The notes beneath the pieces were generated by a model. It saw only the letters and a list, made by a program, of their open reading frames with translations, did not search any database and was not told the origin of the DNA. Shown piece after piece: positions 41,701 through 52,052 of a stretch of 64,000 nt of DNA (positions within the stretch are counted from its first letter, which is position 1; each line of letters begins with the position of its first letter). The translations under genes and the position numbers were made by a program. The DNA comes from Triatoma infestans (taxonomy: Eukaryota; Arthropoda; Insecta; Hemiptera; Reduviidae), in contig JAAEAF010014811.1 of NCBI GenBank assembly GCA_011037195.1, positions 18,244-82,243 on the forward strand, written 5' to 3'.

Positions 41701-43497
41701 ATTCGACAATGTAATTTCCTCCTTGGTAATATCAGATTTAGATCCCTTGTATCAAAACAATGAATTTAAAAAATTAAATAACTTTACAAGAAAAAAAACT
41801 AGATTAGAAGTGAAGCAGATGTAGTAGTTTGAGATAGAACAAGAAAATACAAAAAATAAATAATTGAATAAATAAAAATTACTATTTTAACTAACCAAAT
41901 TCCAGCTAATGTGCAGAGAAACAAAAATTTACATCATTTTACATGCTATTAATAGTCGACCTGCAATTAATAGAAGATAATAACTGTACAGTGACTTAAA
42001 AATTACAAATTAGGATTTATTTATTTGGATTATACATCCAAAATATCTTATACAAAAAAATGGCAATAAATATAAATGTTTTCTATTAAGTAACTATAAG
42101 GAAATGTATTTCAGAAAACTATGAAAATATTTAGCTGAAACTTTTGAAAATAAATTCGAAATGAATCTTTAAACTACACAAATACATTTAAAATTAACTA
42201 AGTGCATAAAATAGTATTAGTAACAAAATGAACTTGGACCCTACAACCTTGGTTCGAAAATTATTATAATTGTTGCAAAAGACGAATAAATCATAATTAA
42301 GTCCGGAGACCAGAAAAATAGGTTAAGGCTTCCGCAAAGAGTTGAAAACATTCGCTATGATATCATGACTTACGAGCTGGTTATTCTTATAGGAAACTGA
42401 ACTGCATTTGCTTTAATGAAAAATTAATAATTATTCACCAAATCACAATTCATTTTTTGTTGGTTTCAATACGCGAAATTGAAAACAAATGATAATAGAA
42501 AACAATATGAATGAATATTTTTTACTGAAAGAAATTAGAATAAGTTGACACAAATTATTATAAACTTATAATAATTATATAAACTTATTATAATTATTAT
42601 AAAGACCCAAATTTATACGAGTGACGTCATTAGTTTTTTTTTTTATCCCTATTAGAAGCCTTTTTTATATTTAAATATTTTAATGTCTGGTACCTGATCT
42701 GCTTGTGCTAGCCGGCATATCCAAAATTAAATTTGCTTTTAGAACAAGTTTCTGGATGTGTATAAAGCAAATGGGCATTTGGTATCGTAATGTTTTGTAA
42801 CGTAAACTATTTTTAATTGTAATACAATTTTATTTTTAATTTTATTACAATTTTTAATTGTAACAATAATATTTTTCATCTTACAAACTATTAAGTGTAT
42901 GTACCTATGCCACAAAAAAAGTTCTATTTTCCACGTAATTAAATCATTAAAAAGATCTCTTAATTACACCATCCAAAAAAACAATGGCGTCTTTTTTAAT
43001 AAGGTCTAAAACTTGGGAAAGAATGATGTATTAATTTAATAAAATCCAAAATTTTATTTTTCTAATTAAATTCTAATTTAAATTAAAATCAATTTAACAA
43101 AAATTAATAAATTATTAACATAATTGTATATTATTTGTGTGAACTTTTTAAAAAATATTAAATGATTTTTGACAATTTAAAATAAATAATTTATTGAATT
43201 ATTAATTTAATTACACGGTAATTTTAAATGAAAAAAAGATGGGTATATTAAAACATGAATTTCAATAATTATTTTTCGCAAAATTACGGATCCGTTGCCT
43301 GGCCCCCTACCCACTTCCTCGCTCTTTCCGTCACGCCATCAGCTCTGGTGAACACCAATTCTGTATGTAAGTAAAATTAACTCATTATACTTTGGCCAAA
43401 ATTGTAATTATTTATGAATTTCACTTCACAGATTATTAAAGAAATAGTAAGTACTATTAAAAATATGTTGGAATATTATTTTTTATTGTTTCGATTT
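41701..43497. other. No gene recognised
   Basis: Very AT-rich. A short GC-richer patch (about 43,290-43,350, gcctggccccctacccac) has no motif. Confidence 0.45.
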
Positions 43498-43572
43498 AAC
43501 TAAATGAGATAATCAGCCAGCTCTCCAGCTTTCCAGCTTTGCGGAACCAACCACCACAACTAAATGAAATAA
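43498..43572 (+). mobile_element. Minimal (45-bp) Penelope-type insertion with target duplication
   Basis: The target duplication AACTAAATGAGATAA / AACTAAATGAAATAA (one mismatch) lies at 43,498-43,512 and 43,558-43,572. The insert consists only of tcag, two partial repeats of ccagctctccagctttcc and the family tail gcggaaccaaccaccac. It shares the 5' tcag and the 3' tail with the copies at 13.2, 13.6 and 50.7 kb, so the 3' tail alone is evidently enough for integration. Confidence 0.75.
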
Positions 43573-46500
43573 ACTAGGTCAAATGGATTCTGAAATTCAA
43601 GTAATATTTACTATTCAACATGATTCAGAATCTTTTTAATCCATCAGAAAAATAGTGTTTTAATCTATTATAATAAAATAAAAGATGAATTTATAAGATT
43701 TTTATTAAAAAATTTCGAAGCTGTATTCAAAGAAATTAAACGAATAATTAGGTGAACTGAAACCACTAATTCAATATGGCGTAATTATAAGAAAAAAAAA
43801 TTTTCTTAATTAGATACCTACTTTCTTATGTTTGATAGACATGCTTAAAATGATTTATTTCTGTATTTTTATTTACTAAAAATTTTCAAATTTAATTTTA
43901 AACAGATTTCAAATCAATCGATGATTGATAAATGAGAACTACAATAGTAATTATGGGAGTCATAATTTGTAAATTATAAGGATATGAAAATACCCTTAAA
44001 TAATGTTTCTATGCAAATTTCTTACTAATTATAAATTATCGAAGACTTTATGACTATGAATTCATTAAAAAAATCACATACTTGCCATTCGTACAAAGAT
44101 CGAGATTCGCTTACAATAAAGATAATTCAATATTTTATGAAGTCCTAGATAAACACATTTACTGGATTTCCTTTTTTATTTTTTTGTAGAAAGACTTTAC
44201 ACGTAACTTATGTATATATTGAGGTATATTCTGTTAAATATATGCATAAATCAGGCATTTTCTCTTAAAAGAATTTCTTAGTGATCTCGAAAGCTAATCT
44301 TCAGGTTGCAAAAAAAAGTAGAAAGTATTCTGTTGAAGATTATACAAGAAATATTATATGTATATTTGCAGATTTAATTAATTGATTTGTTTTTTTTTAT
44401 CAACATATTCTTAAGAACAAACAAAGTTTTTGTTGATTTTCCCACTTCACACTTTGAATTTAAAGAAAATTCGAAACTTTTTATGAATATTACTTTTTTC
44501 ATAACTTTTTCTGAACAAAAAAAATGAAAGTTGAAAAACAAATAAAGCAAAAAAAATTCATATAAATGAAAGTAATTTAAAAATTCAAACATTTTATACT
44601 TGCGTTGCAATCCTTAAGTTTTTTCCATTCATTTTGCATGATCACTATTTAAGTTTCATTTATTTTAATTCAATATTTATGAAATTTGGAATTTATACAC
44701 AGAAAAAAATCATTAAAAAAAAAACACTTTTGTCGCCATAACATTTTCACCCTTAGCACGTGTACTAAATGTAAGAAATTGTCCCTACACTTGTGTTTTG
44801 GATATAATTTAATTAAGGAAACGACAGAATATTATTGGAGGAAGAGGTGTTTATATTAACATCTGTAAACAGATATTATAATCTCATCTATATTCAAATT
44901 CAAATTCAAATATACATTTAGTTAAGGTCATTATTTACAAATATACATTATATATATATATATATATATAGGAGTGTCAGAACAGTTGTCTTTAACTCGT
45001 TACTTAACATAATAACAAAATAATGTGACTATTATTCGGGGAAAAGTGACCATTTAAAAACCCGATAAACTATTAATTTAATCTCCTGAAATCTACTAAC
45101 TTAATCTCGTTCTAATTCTTTTATGTACACAGCTATTTATTTATTTATTTATTTTACAAAACACTGACATTAAGTCCAATAACAAAAATAAAATTAAACA
45201 GGAATTATATTTAATGAGCACATTCAAATTTCTACATATAAAATAGAATAGTAGATGTTTTATCTATAAAACTAAATAACAACGTAATAAACAATATCCT
45301 ATAATAATGAAATGTCATTTAAGATTATGGAATAATATAATATGAAATATTAATAAATAATAATATGAAAATAAACAAACATTAAATAATATATATATAT
45401 TATAATACAGATATGTATATAAATATTTAATTAATTAATCATAAATAACTAATTATAATTGTCACTTACAATACAATATTCTCAAATAAAATTTTTTAAG
45501 GTCAGTCATTTAGGCAGGTAGAATTTGGTATCAGACGTCTCAGACGTTGAAGAGGATGAGAAGTCTCAGATTAACCACAACTCTAAAACAATCTTGATTA
45601 ATAAATTGGAACTGATTTAGTGACAAGTAAATAAAATCATGTTGCTGCAAATGACTGATAGCAGACGTCATCAAGCTTATTAAGGGATAGTGTAGGAGAT
45701 TATTTTTAGTTGATGAGGGATTTAGACGGATTTTTGGGATTTGGTAATTTTTGGAGGAACATAAAAAAAAAAAAGCACTTATACTATGATTGTAACTCCT
45801 AAATTGAACTGTTTACATGTTCATTATTCTCATGGAAATTCCTTGAAATTTTTCTTTCATATTTAAACATATTGAAATTATGTAAAACTATTGTTCATAA
45901 TTGTATTTTAATGTTTGATGATAAATAATATTCTATCAGATGAAGACACTATAATTAAAAAAAAAAACTATAAAATAATTTTATATGACTGATTGAACAA
46001 AAAAAAAAAATGGGTCAATCATAAACCATGACCTTGTCTCATAGATTCCTATAAGTTACTTCGAATTTAACTATTGATTTAGCTAAAAGTATTTGTTTAT
46101 TGACACACTTCTAGAAAGTCTTAATGGTAAAACTATTATGGCTGCTAAATCGACAAGTTTATTGAAATAAATAATAAAATATTTTAATGTATAATAAACA
46201 TTATAGACAATGACAAGACCGATTATCATGTTTCTATGACTTTGAAATAGTTTAAAGAGAAAATTATACATTTTTGTTTTATAATTTTATTTTAATGAAA
46301 CAAAATAGCTATTTGTGAGAGTATTATACATATTAAACTCACAGAGATAATTTAGGTAGGCAGTTGCTTACTTCATTTATTATGGAGTTTATGGAGTTTG
46401 TATACCTCTAAATATTATCTATTCTAGATACACATAAGCCCCAACAACAATCCAGAAGGATTTTCTAGTTCATTCAATTTAAATAGAGTTTAAAGTTCAA

Positions 46501-46815
46501 TATTCAAGTTTATTTAGTAGAGCTTCATTTTCCCCATTGATCTTCCTATCCTGGGCGACTTCATCTCTTTTGCTGCAGACTAACTTTCTTCTTGTAAACG
46601 CTTTAGTCTTTCTAAATCTTGTTTTCTCACAAATTGTTACGGATATCTGGCAATGGGTGGTTAAGTTCTTTTATGTAGTATGTGGCCAAAGCTAGGCTTC
46701 TCTGCTCTTTTACTTCTATGGTGGACATTACTCCGTGAGAGATCTTATTATCATCATTTTTGCCTCTTTTAGTTTTTCTTTCTACATTTCTGAGAAATCT
46801 CATTTTAATACTGAT
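43573..46815. other. No gene recognised
   Basis: Long AT-rich tract with (AT)n at about 44,949-44,970 and poly-A/T runs. Faint Rep-A-like text near 44,200-44,290. The region 46,510-46,800 is less AT-biased and may hold a decayed retroelement piece, but no domain could be confirmed. Confidence 0.4.
44949..44970. repeat. (AT)n microsatellite
   Basis: About 11 uninterrupted TA units. Confidence 0.9.
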
Positions 46816-47335
46816 ATTATTCTATTCTGTAAAATCATCATAAAAAGTTTACACAGATTCAAAATTTAACTGATTGGTCGAATGTTGTTCAAATTTGGAG
46901 TACTTCTTTTCTTATGAATGAGTATAATATTAATTTTACTCCACTGTTCCGGTGTTATTTTGCAGAAGGCAAAATTTTATTAAACAATAAAGTTAGCGAT
47001 TTGAGAATATAAGTTACTTTATGTTTTCATTTATAATTCCAGCGCTGCCTGTTTTTTTTTTGGTTTTTTCAACCTCTTCATATTAGCTGAAATCTCCTCT
47101 TCCAAGAAATCTTCTATTTTATTTCTTCATTGTCCATTGTCTCACTTAACCAATCACATACTTGGTAACAAAATAACCGTTTCTCTCTTGAACTAGAATT
47201 GTTGGTAAATGTGAATCAGGCTATAGCAAACCGTTTTTTTTTTTGTGTATATCGAATGTTCAGACTATCAATAATTTATAATAAATTACATGACACTTTG
47301 TTTTCACTTCTAACGAAGTTTTAAACAAAACTTGC
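46816..47335 (+). repeat. Direct repeat, left copy, flanking the Helitron scrap
   Basis: This matches 47,938-48,800 block by block: cttttcttatgaatgagtat, aatattaattttactccac, aaaattttattaaacaataa, tttatgttttcatttataat, tttcaacctcttcatattag and attacatgacactttgtttt. The copies differ by small indels and by a 388-bp insertion present only in the right copy. Confidence 0.8.
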
Positions 47336-47399
47336 TCAAGGTGCAATTGCTTACATCTATATCTATTCATTACATTCACATGCAATCCAGCTTGGGACG

Positions 47400-47937
47400 T
47401 TTATACAACAGCTTTTACTTCCTGGATAATCGCCGGTGGGAAGGCATGACATCATAGCATGTTTTTCAGATACAAGTTGAAATGGCTGATGGATTTCATA
47501 GTAAAACATGAAGTGCGCTGCTGGATCTACTCAGAGGAATGGCAAATGAGAGGATTGCCTCACGCACATATACTTAATCTGGCGCTATAACAAAATCACT
47601 TCAAACGAAGTGGACGATGTAATATGCGCTGAAATAGCCGATGCCGACGTCAATGCGGATTTGTATGAACTTGTGACGAAAAATATAAAATATGACCTTG
47701 CGGTACACAACCCAAAGTCACCATGCAAGATAAATACTCTAAGCGATATCCTCGAGCATTAGTATCTAACACAGTTACAGGAAACGATGGATATCCTTCA
47801 TACAGAAGAAGATCAGCAGAAGACAGCTTTGTAAATTAGCAACCATACAAGTTCGAAACGGTGACATCCAATTAAATAACCGGTGGGTTCTTCCATATTC
47901 GCCTTTGTTATCATAAACTTACAAAGCTGATTATTAT
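47400..47937 (+). pseudogene. Helitron Rep protein scrap
   Basis: The plus strand reads YSEEWQMRGLPHAHI (about 47,520-47,565), the rolling-circle replication motif 2 (H-x-H) of Helitron Rep. Then follow KITSNEVDDVICAEIADADV with NADLYELVTKN (about 47,595-47,680), VHNPKSPC, RYPRALVSNTVTGNDGYPSY (about 47,744-47,805) in another frame, and VRNGDIQLNNRWVLPYSPLL (about 47,848-47,910). This is the standard Helitron order, which would lead to the catalytic tyrosines (KYVNKG block) where similarity fades. Several frameshifts. The Pif1 helicase part is absent. Confidence 0.88.
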
Positions 47938-48800
47938 TCTATTCTTTAAAATCACCATCAAAAGTTTGCACAAATTCGAAATGAAACTGATGTTCAAATC
48001 TTGAGTATTTCTTTTCTTATGAATGAGTATAATATTAATTTTACTCCACGTTCCGGTGTTTTTGCAGAAGACAAAATTTTATTAAACAATAAAGCGATTT
48101 GAGAATATAAGTTAGTGTGATGGCATATCACAAGTCAAATTAGTTCCCTGATGTCCGCAAGGAACGTCAAGCTCGTATAAAAGAAAACGAAGCCAACCAA
48201 GGGTTGGGGATGAAGCACCGTCCTACTTCCCCTACCACAGGGGTCTAAACTGAAGGAAAAAGGGACCGTGGAGGCCCATTCTATCACCATCTTCAAGAGC
48301 AAAGGCACCTTCCGTGCGATCAGCCAAAGACAAACATCGAGTCTTGCAATTGCCTATCTCTCAGTCTCTCATTGAGTTTATCTCCCTGTCTCTTAATCTC
48401 ATAAGTCAAGTCCTTATAATCACAAGTGTATATAATATTAATTATACTGCAGTAGTAATAGTATTTAGTTATTAATTTTAAACCCGCTGAAATTCCTATC
48501 ACATTAGCTTTATGTTTCATTTATAATTCCAATACTGCCTGTATTTTTTTTTGTTTTTTCAACCTCTTCATATTAGCTCCCTTTTCCAAGAAATCTTTCC
48601 ATTGTCTCACTTAACCAATCACATACTTGGTAACAAAATAACCGTTTACTAATTTTCTCTCTTGAACTAGATTTGTTGGTAAATGTGAATCAGGGTATAG
48701 CAAAACCCTTTTTTTTTGTAAATACAGACTATCAATAATTTTGTAGTAAATTACATGACACGTTGTTTTCACTTTTAACGAAGTTCTGAACAAAATAAAG
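47938..48800 (+). repeat. Direct repeat, right copy, with an insertion
   Basis: Second copy of the approximately 0.5-kb sequence at 46,816-47,335, in the same orientation, interrupted at 48,112-48,507. Because the two copies bracket the Helitron scrap, either a segment containing Helitron DNA was inserted between them or the whole was duplicated and partly deleted. Confidence 0.8.
48112..48507. mobile_element. 388-bp insertion with short inverted ends and TTAG duplication
   Basis: It is absent from the paralogous copy at about 47,012. The ends are TGTGATGGC (48,116) and CCTATCACA (ending 48,503), which are inverted over six to seven bases, with TTAG on each side (48,112-48,115 and 48,504-48,507). 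The interior is non-coding and more GC-rich at its left half. It is probably a MITE-like element. The TIR is short, so the class is not assigned. Confidence 0.5.
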
Positions 48801-49779
48801 TCATTTAACACTGCCAATTCATTTTAAACACTCCAAAAAAATTATTATTCATTAGTTACATTCTCCAATCCAAATCTTTCAAATCAGGTATTTTCAAATC
48901 ATTGGGAAGTTTGGTTCAAAATTATTCTGATTATAGTTGGTTCTGAGTTGAAGTTGTAGATAATAAATATTTTGAGGAAAGAATTAAAAAGAATTGGTAG
49001 TGTTATTAAGTCATATCCCAGAAAGTTCATTTTAGAAATTGATTTGATTTTATTCTGAACTTCTTTAAAATAAAATAATTTATTTAATATATTAACTTAT
49101 TTGCTCACTTTTAGTGTGCACTGTAAATTTATAACAATTTTTTTTGCACTCCCCCAATTCATATGTTCTAAAAAATTCTAGTTCAGGAGAAATAATAAGT
49201 AAACGGTATTTTAGTATAGGAAATTTTTAAATTTCTATTATAAGTACAGTATGTTCACCTAGTGAATGTCAAAATATTTAGCCTGGGCATCTGTTGATCC
49301 AAAAGTTTTAATATTCAAAGAAAAGGCAAAATATTTGCATTTATAAGTTTAGTTTAATCTTCCATATTTGGAAACCCAGAACTCAAAGGATGTTAGATGA
49401 ATGGTTGCAAATTAGGAATTAATGAAAAGTAGCATCTACTAGCATTAAACCCGCATCAAAATATTTTCGTTGGAAGAATTAAGATTTAAGTCAGGATAGG
49501 TTTTTAAATATACATATAAATAGATGTTTTTCGGTGAGATGGGATGCAATCTCCAATCTTTGTAAATCACCTTTATCTGGGCCAGCAAAACTGGCAATAG
49601 ATTTGCCAATCGTAAAAAATACCATAATGTTTTACAGAGATAAGGATATTGCTATATTTTTAAGAAAACCTCTCTAAGCCGAGAGTATGATGCAAAATTT
49701 CGCTACACTTACCAGCTATCTTAAGGATAACAACTGTGATATCATATTCATTCTAAAGAACTTGTATCGTTTCTCCTTT
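48801..49779. other. No gene recognised
   Basis: AT-rich; the last 250 bases may contain the decayed start of the following retroelement, but no motif is firm. Confidence 0.4.
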
Positions 49780-50468
49780 TCTATATTTTCACTATTAAAA
49801 GCCAAACCATTTTGAACTTAGCATGATTAACTGTGAGATTCCATAACTCGCCGATGACAAACCAATTTATCAGTTGAAGTTCATCTTAATTTCACACAAA
49901 ATTTCTTGGATTCCACATTTCTGTAGATCTGCGCTGGAAAGAACATATAGGTTCACTGGCCCGTAAACTTTCGAGCATAATATATCTCTTGAAAAAATTA
50001 ACCCTAATCCTCAATCTCGAGGCCTTGAAAATAGTATGCTTTGGAAAATTCCAATCAACTGCTTCCTATGTGATAATGTTTTGGGGAAACAGCCCATGTA
50101 CATCAAGAATTTTCCGCATCCAAAAAAAGAGCTATTCGTGCTATGGTTAAAGCAAGACCCAACGAAAGCTACAGGTTGCATTTTAAAAATAACAAAATTC
50201 TCACGATTCCAGCTCTTTATATCTTTTCCCATCTGTTCATGGTTCTACAAAATTAGAAATAATTACAACACCTTCAACCATAAATATAATACTCTGAACT
50301 GTGACCACTTTCCTTTCCCTCAAGCAAACCACTCATTTTTCAGTGACTCATTTCTTACATAGACTTGCTTTGTAAAAAAGTTATTAGATTGTTTTATGTA
50401 TTGACATGTCTTGTTCATACAAGAGTATCTAGAAATGAAGATAAATAAAGTTTATTATTATTATTAAT
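49780..50468 (+). pseudogene. Non-LTR retrotransposon RT C-terminus
   Basis: The plus strand reads, with frameshifts, a FLGFHISVDLRWKEHIG block (about 49,905), SLARKLSSIIYLLKKLTLIL (about 49,955), NLEALKIVCFGKFQS, SYVIMFWGNSPCTSRIFRIQ (about 50,065-50,125), KRAIRAMVKARPNESYRLHF (about 50,125-50,180) and NNKILTIPALYIF (about 50,188-50,225). This is the region after the RT active site of CR1/Jockey-like LINEs (FLGI.LD..L.W..HI; .A.+..YFS...S.+.YG...WG; R...LQK+A+R...; .IL....LYI). It ends in (TTA)n at 50,451-50,466. Confidence 0.85.
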
Positions 50469-50676
50469 ACAAATTTCCTGCATCCAGCCAGGATTATGCA
50501 GCATATTTCGTAACGTCAACCAGTTTTTAAAAATATTTTTTGTCTTTTAGTCGTTTTTTCCTTGCAGCCCAGATAAGTCCTGCCCACTTGGCTGGGCATC
50601 CAGCCTTCTGATGATGTATTTCACTTCTTTTGTTCCAAAATGGCTGAGCTTCTGTCGATGGCTATATCTTCCTGTC
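50469..50676. other. Unassigned
   Basis: Short stretch holding the target of the Penelope-type insertion. The text gcccacttggctgggcatcc suggests another element edge, not identified. Confidence 0.35.
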
Positions 50677-50852
50677 TTTTCTATTAAATCAGAGACATTT
50701 TCCGTGGTAGCCTGCTTCGTTTTGTGGTCATCGACCGGTTTCGGGCGTTCGCCCATCTTCAGGATGCGTTTTTTTTTTTTCGGATACCACGGAAAATGTC
50801 TCTGATTTTCCAGCTCTGCGGAACCAACCACCACAACAGATTTTCTATTAAA
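50677..50852 (+). mobile_element. Penelope-type non-autonomous insertion with 12-bp target duplication
   Basis: The target duplication TTTTCTATTAAA lies at 50,677-50,688 and 50,841-50,852. The insert 50,689-50,840 starts tcagagacattttccgtggt, runs through a complete antisense hammerhead to gatgcg, then jumps across a poly-T to the inverted right arm (taccacggaaaatgtctctg) and the tail ttccagctctgcgg, then aaccaaccaccacaaca. It is a 152-bp version of the 13.2-kb element with a shortened right arm. Confidence 0.88.
50729..50766 (-). ncRNA. Hammerhead ribozyme-like motif (minus strand)
   Basis: The reverse complement has the same 38-nt layout as 19,183-19,220: CATC, CTGAAGA, T, GGGC-GAAC-GCCC, GAAA, CCGG, TC, GATG. 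All boxes are intact. Confidence 0.65.
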
Positions 50853-51829
50853 CTTCTAGCCCTCATAGTTTTTTTATTATTATTATTATTACCAACCTCG
50901 GGTGGGCTATATCCCGGCACTGCAGCCAACAGAGGCTTTTTTTTGAATAATCTGAAGCCTTTTTAGATTCATATCCTTCTCTAAGACCAAGATTCAACAT
51001 CATTAAATAAACAGGATTTTTTCTAAAACCTGATCATTATGTTTTGCATTAATATTCCCATTTTTAAGGAACAATCTTCTCAATACTACTGGTCATCGAA
51101 AGTGATTAACAACTGTCAGTAAACTCTTTCTGCAATCCCCATTAATTTTCCACTTTGAACAGAAAAAACCTCTGATTTTGAGGTTTTAACAAGTATTAGG
51201 GTTTTTGTCATTATTAATAATGTATCCTTCTTCTCTCTCTTTCTCTCTAAACATTTTCTCTGTCATTTTCATTTACTTCGCTATAGTACCAAAATTTTTT
51301 TTGTCAAAATATTCAGTCAGTATTCAAGTAGGCTGGTTAAACAAAGAAGGTGAATGAAGGAAACTTGATCAATGGGTAATGCTGTTACTATGTTCATTCG
51401 AATTTTGGGATCGAGTATTTTCATCGATCAACTTTCTTCTCGTCTTCTTTGTGAGATCTACCTAGTTCCTATTCAGAGGGGGACTATTTGCAACTTAGGA
51501 TCTCCTACAAATTCACCTCTGATAAGAAATTATTACAATTTATAATTCTGATAGTCATATTTTTTTTCAAACTAGACATGTTAACTAAAAAGTTTAGTTT
51601 TAGAATTACATATATGTAGTTGGTGGGGGATATTATAGTTTTGATATTTAATGAGAGGGTTTTATTTGAAAGCAACTATACAGTGACACCGTCTATCAAT
51701 CCGTCCTCAGTAAATCCGTTTAAAAGTTAAGCAGTAAAATTTAACGACGTTCCAAAATTAAGACTAACACAGGCAGTTAAGTCTCTACAGTTAATATTCA
51801 ATGCTTAAAGCACTCTACTTCTGGTTAAC
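50853..51829. other. No gene recognised
   Basis: A (TTA)n run at about 50,872-50,890 ends another retroelement-like edge (cggcactgcagccaacagag follows). Beyond that it is AT-rich with no motif. From about 51,780 the text resembles Rep-A (gcactctacttctggttaac) leading into the array. Confidence 0.4.
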
Positions 51830-51995
51830 CATTTTTCTTTAATTTATCCCCTTACTAAGTGTAAAAGAAAATAAAAATTGTCCATTAGAATTAGAATAGT
51901 TGCAGTAAAGCAGTAGTCATGAGACTGTTTCATACCATATTTTTGCACATGGTAAATCCTCATTCCCCGTAGGATTCCTTTACTTCCAAATTTAT
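51830..51995 (+). repeat. First fragment of the 3.9-kb array unit
   Basis: This matches unit text at 55,735-55,855 and 56,640-56,760: cttactaagtgtaaaagaaa, ataaaaattgtccattagaa, gcagtaaagcagtagtcatg, ggtaaatcctcattccccgt and ttcctttacttccaaattta. It is more diverged than the later copies. It ends at the target duplication of the LINE insertion and resumes at 54,741. Confidence 0.8.
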
Positions 51996-52052
51996 ATTAA
52001 ATGGGACCAAAATAAAGAAGTTGTTTTTCAGAATTTCATTGCACTTTCAAAT

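Noticed and set aside
46816..48800. LTR retrotransposon with 0.5-kb LTRs around the Helitron scrap
   Set aside because: The direct repeats lack TG...CA ends and no primer-binding site or polypurine tract is seen. The interior is Helitron Rep, not gag-pol.
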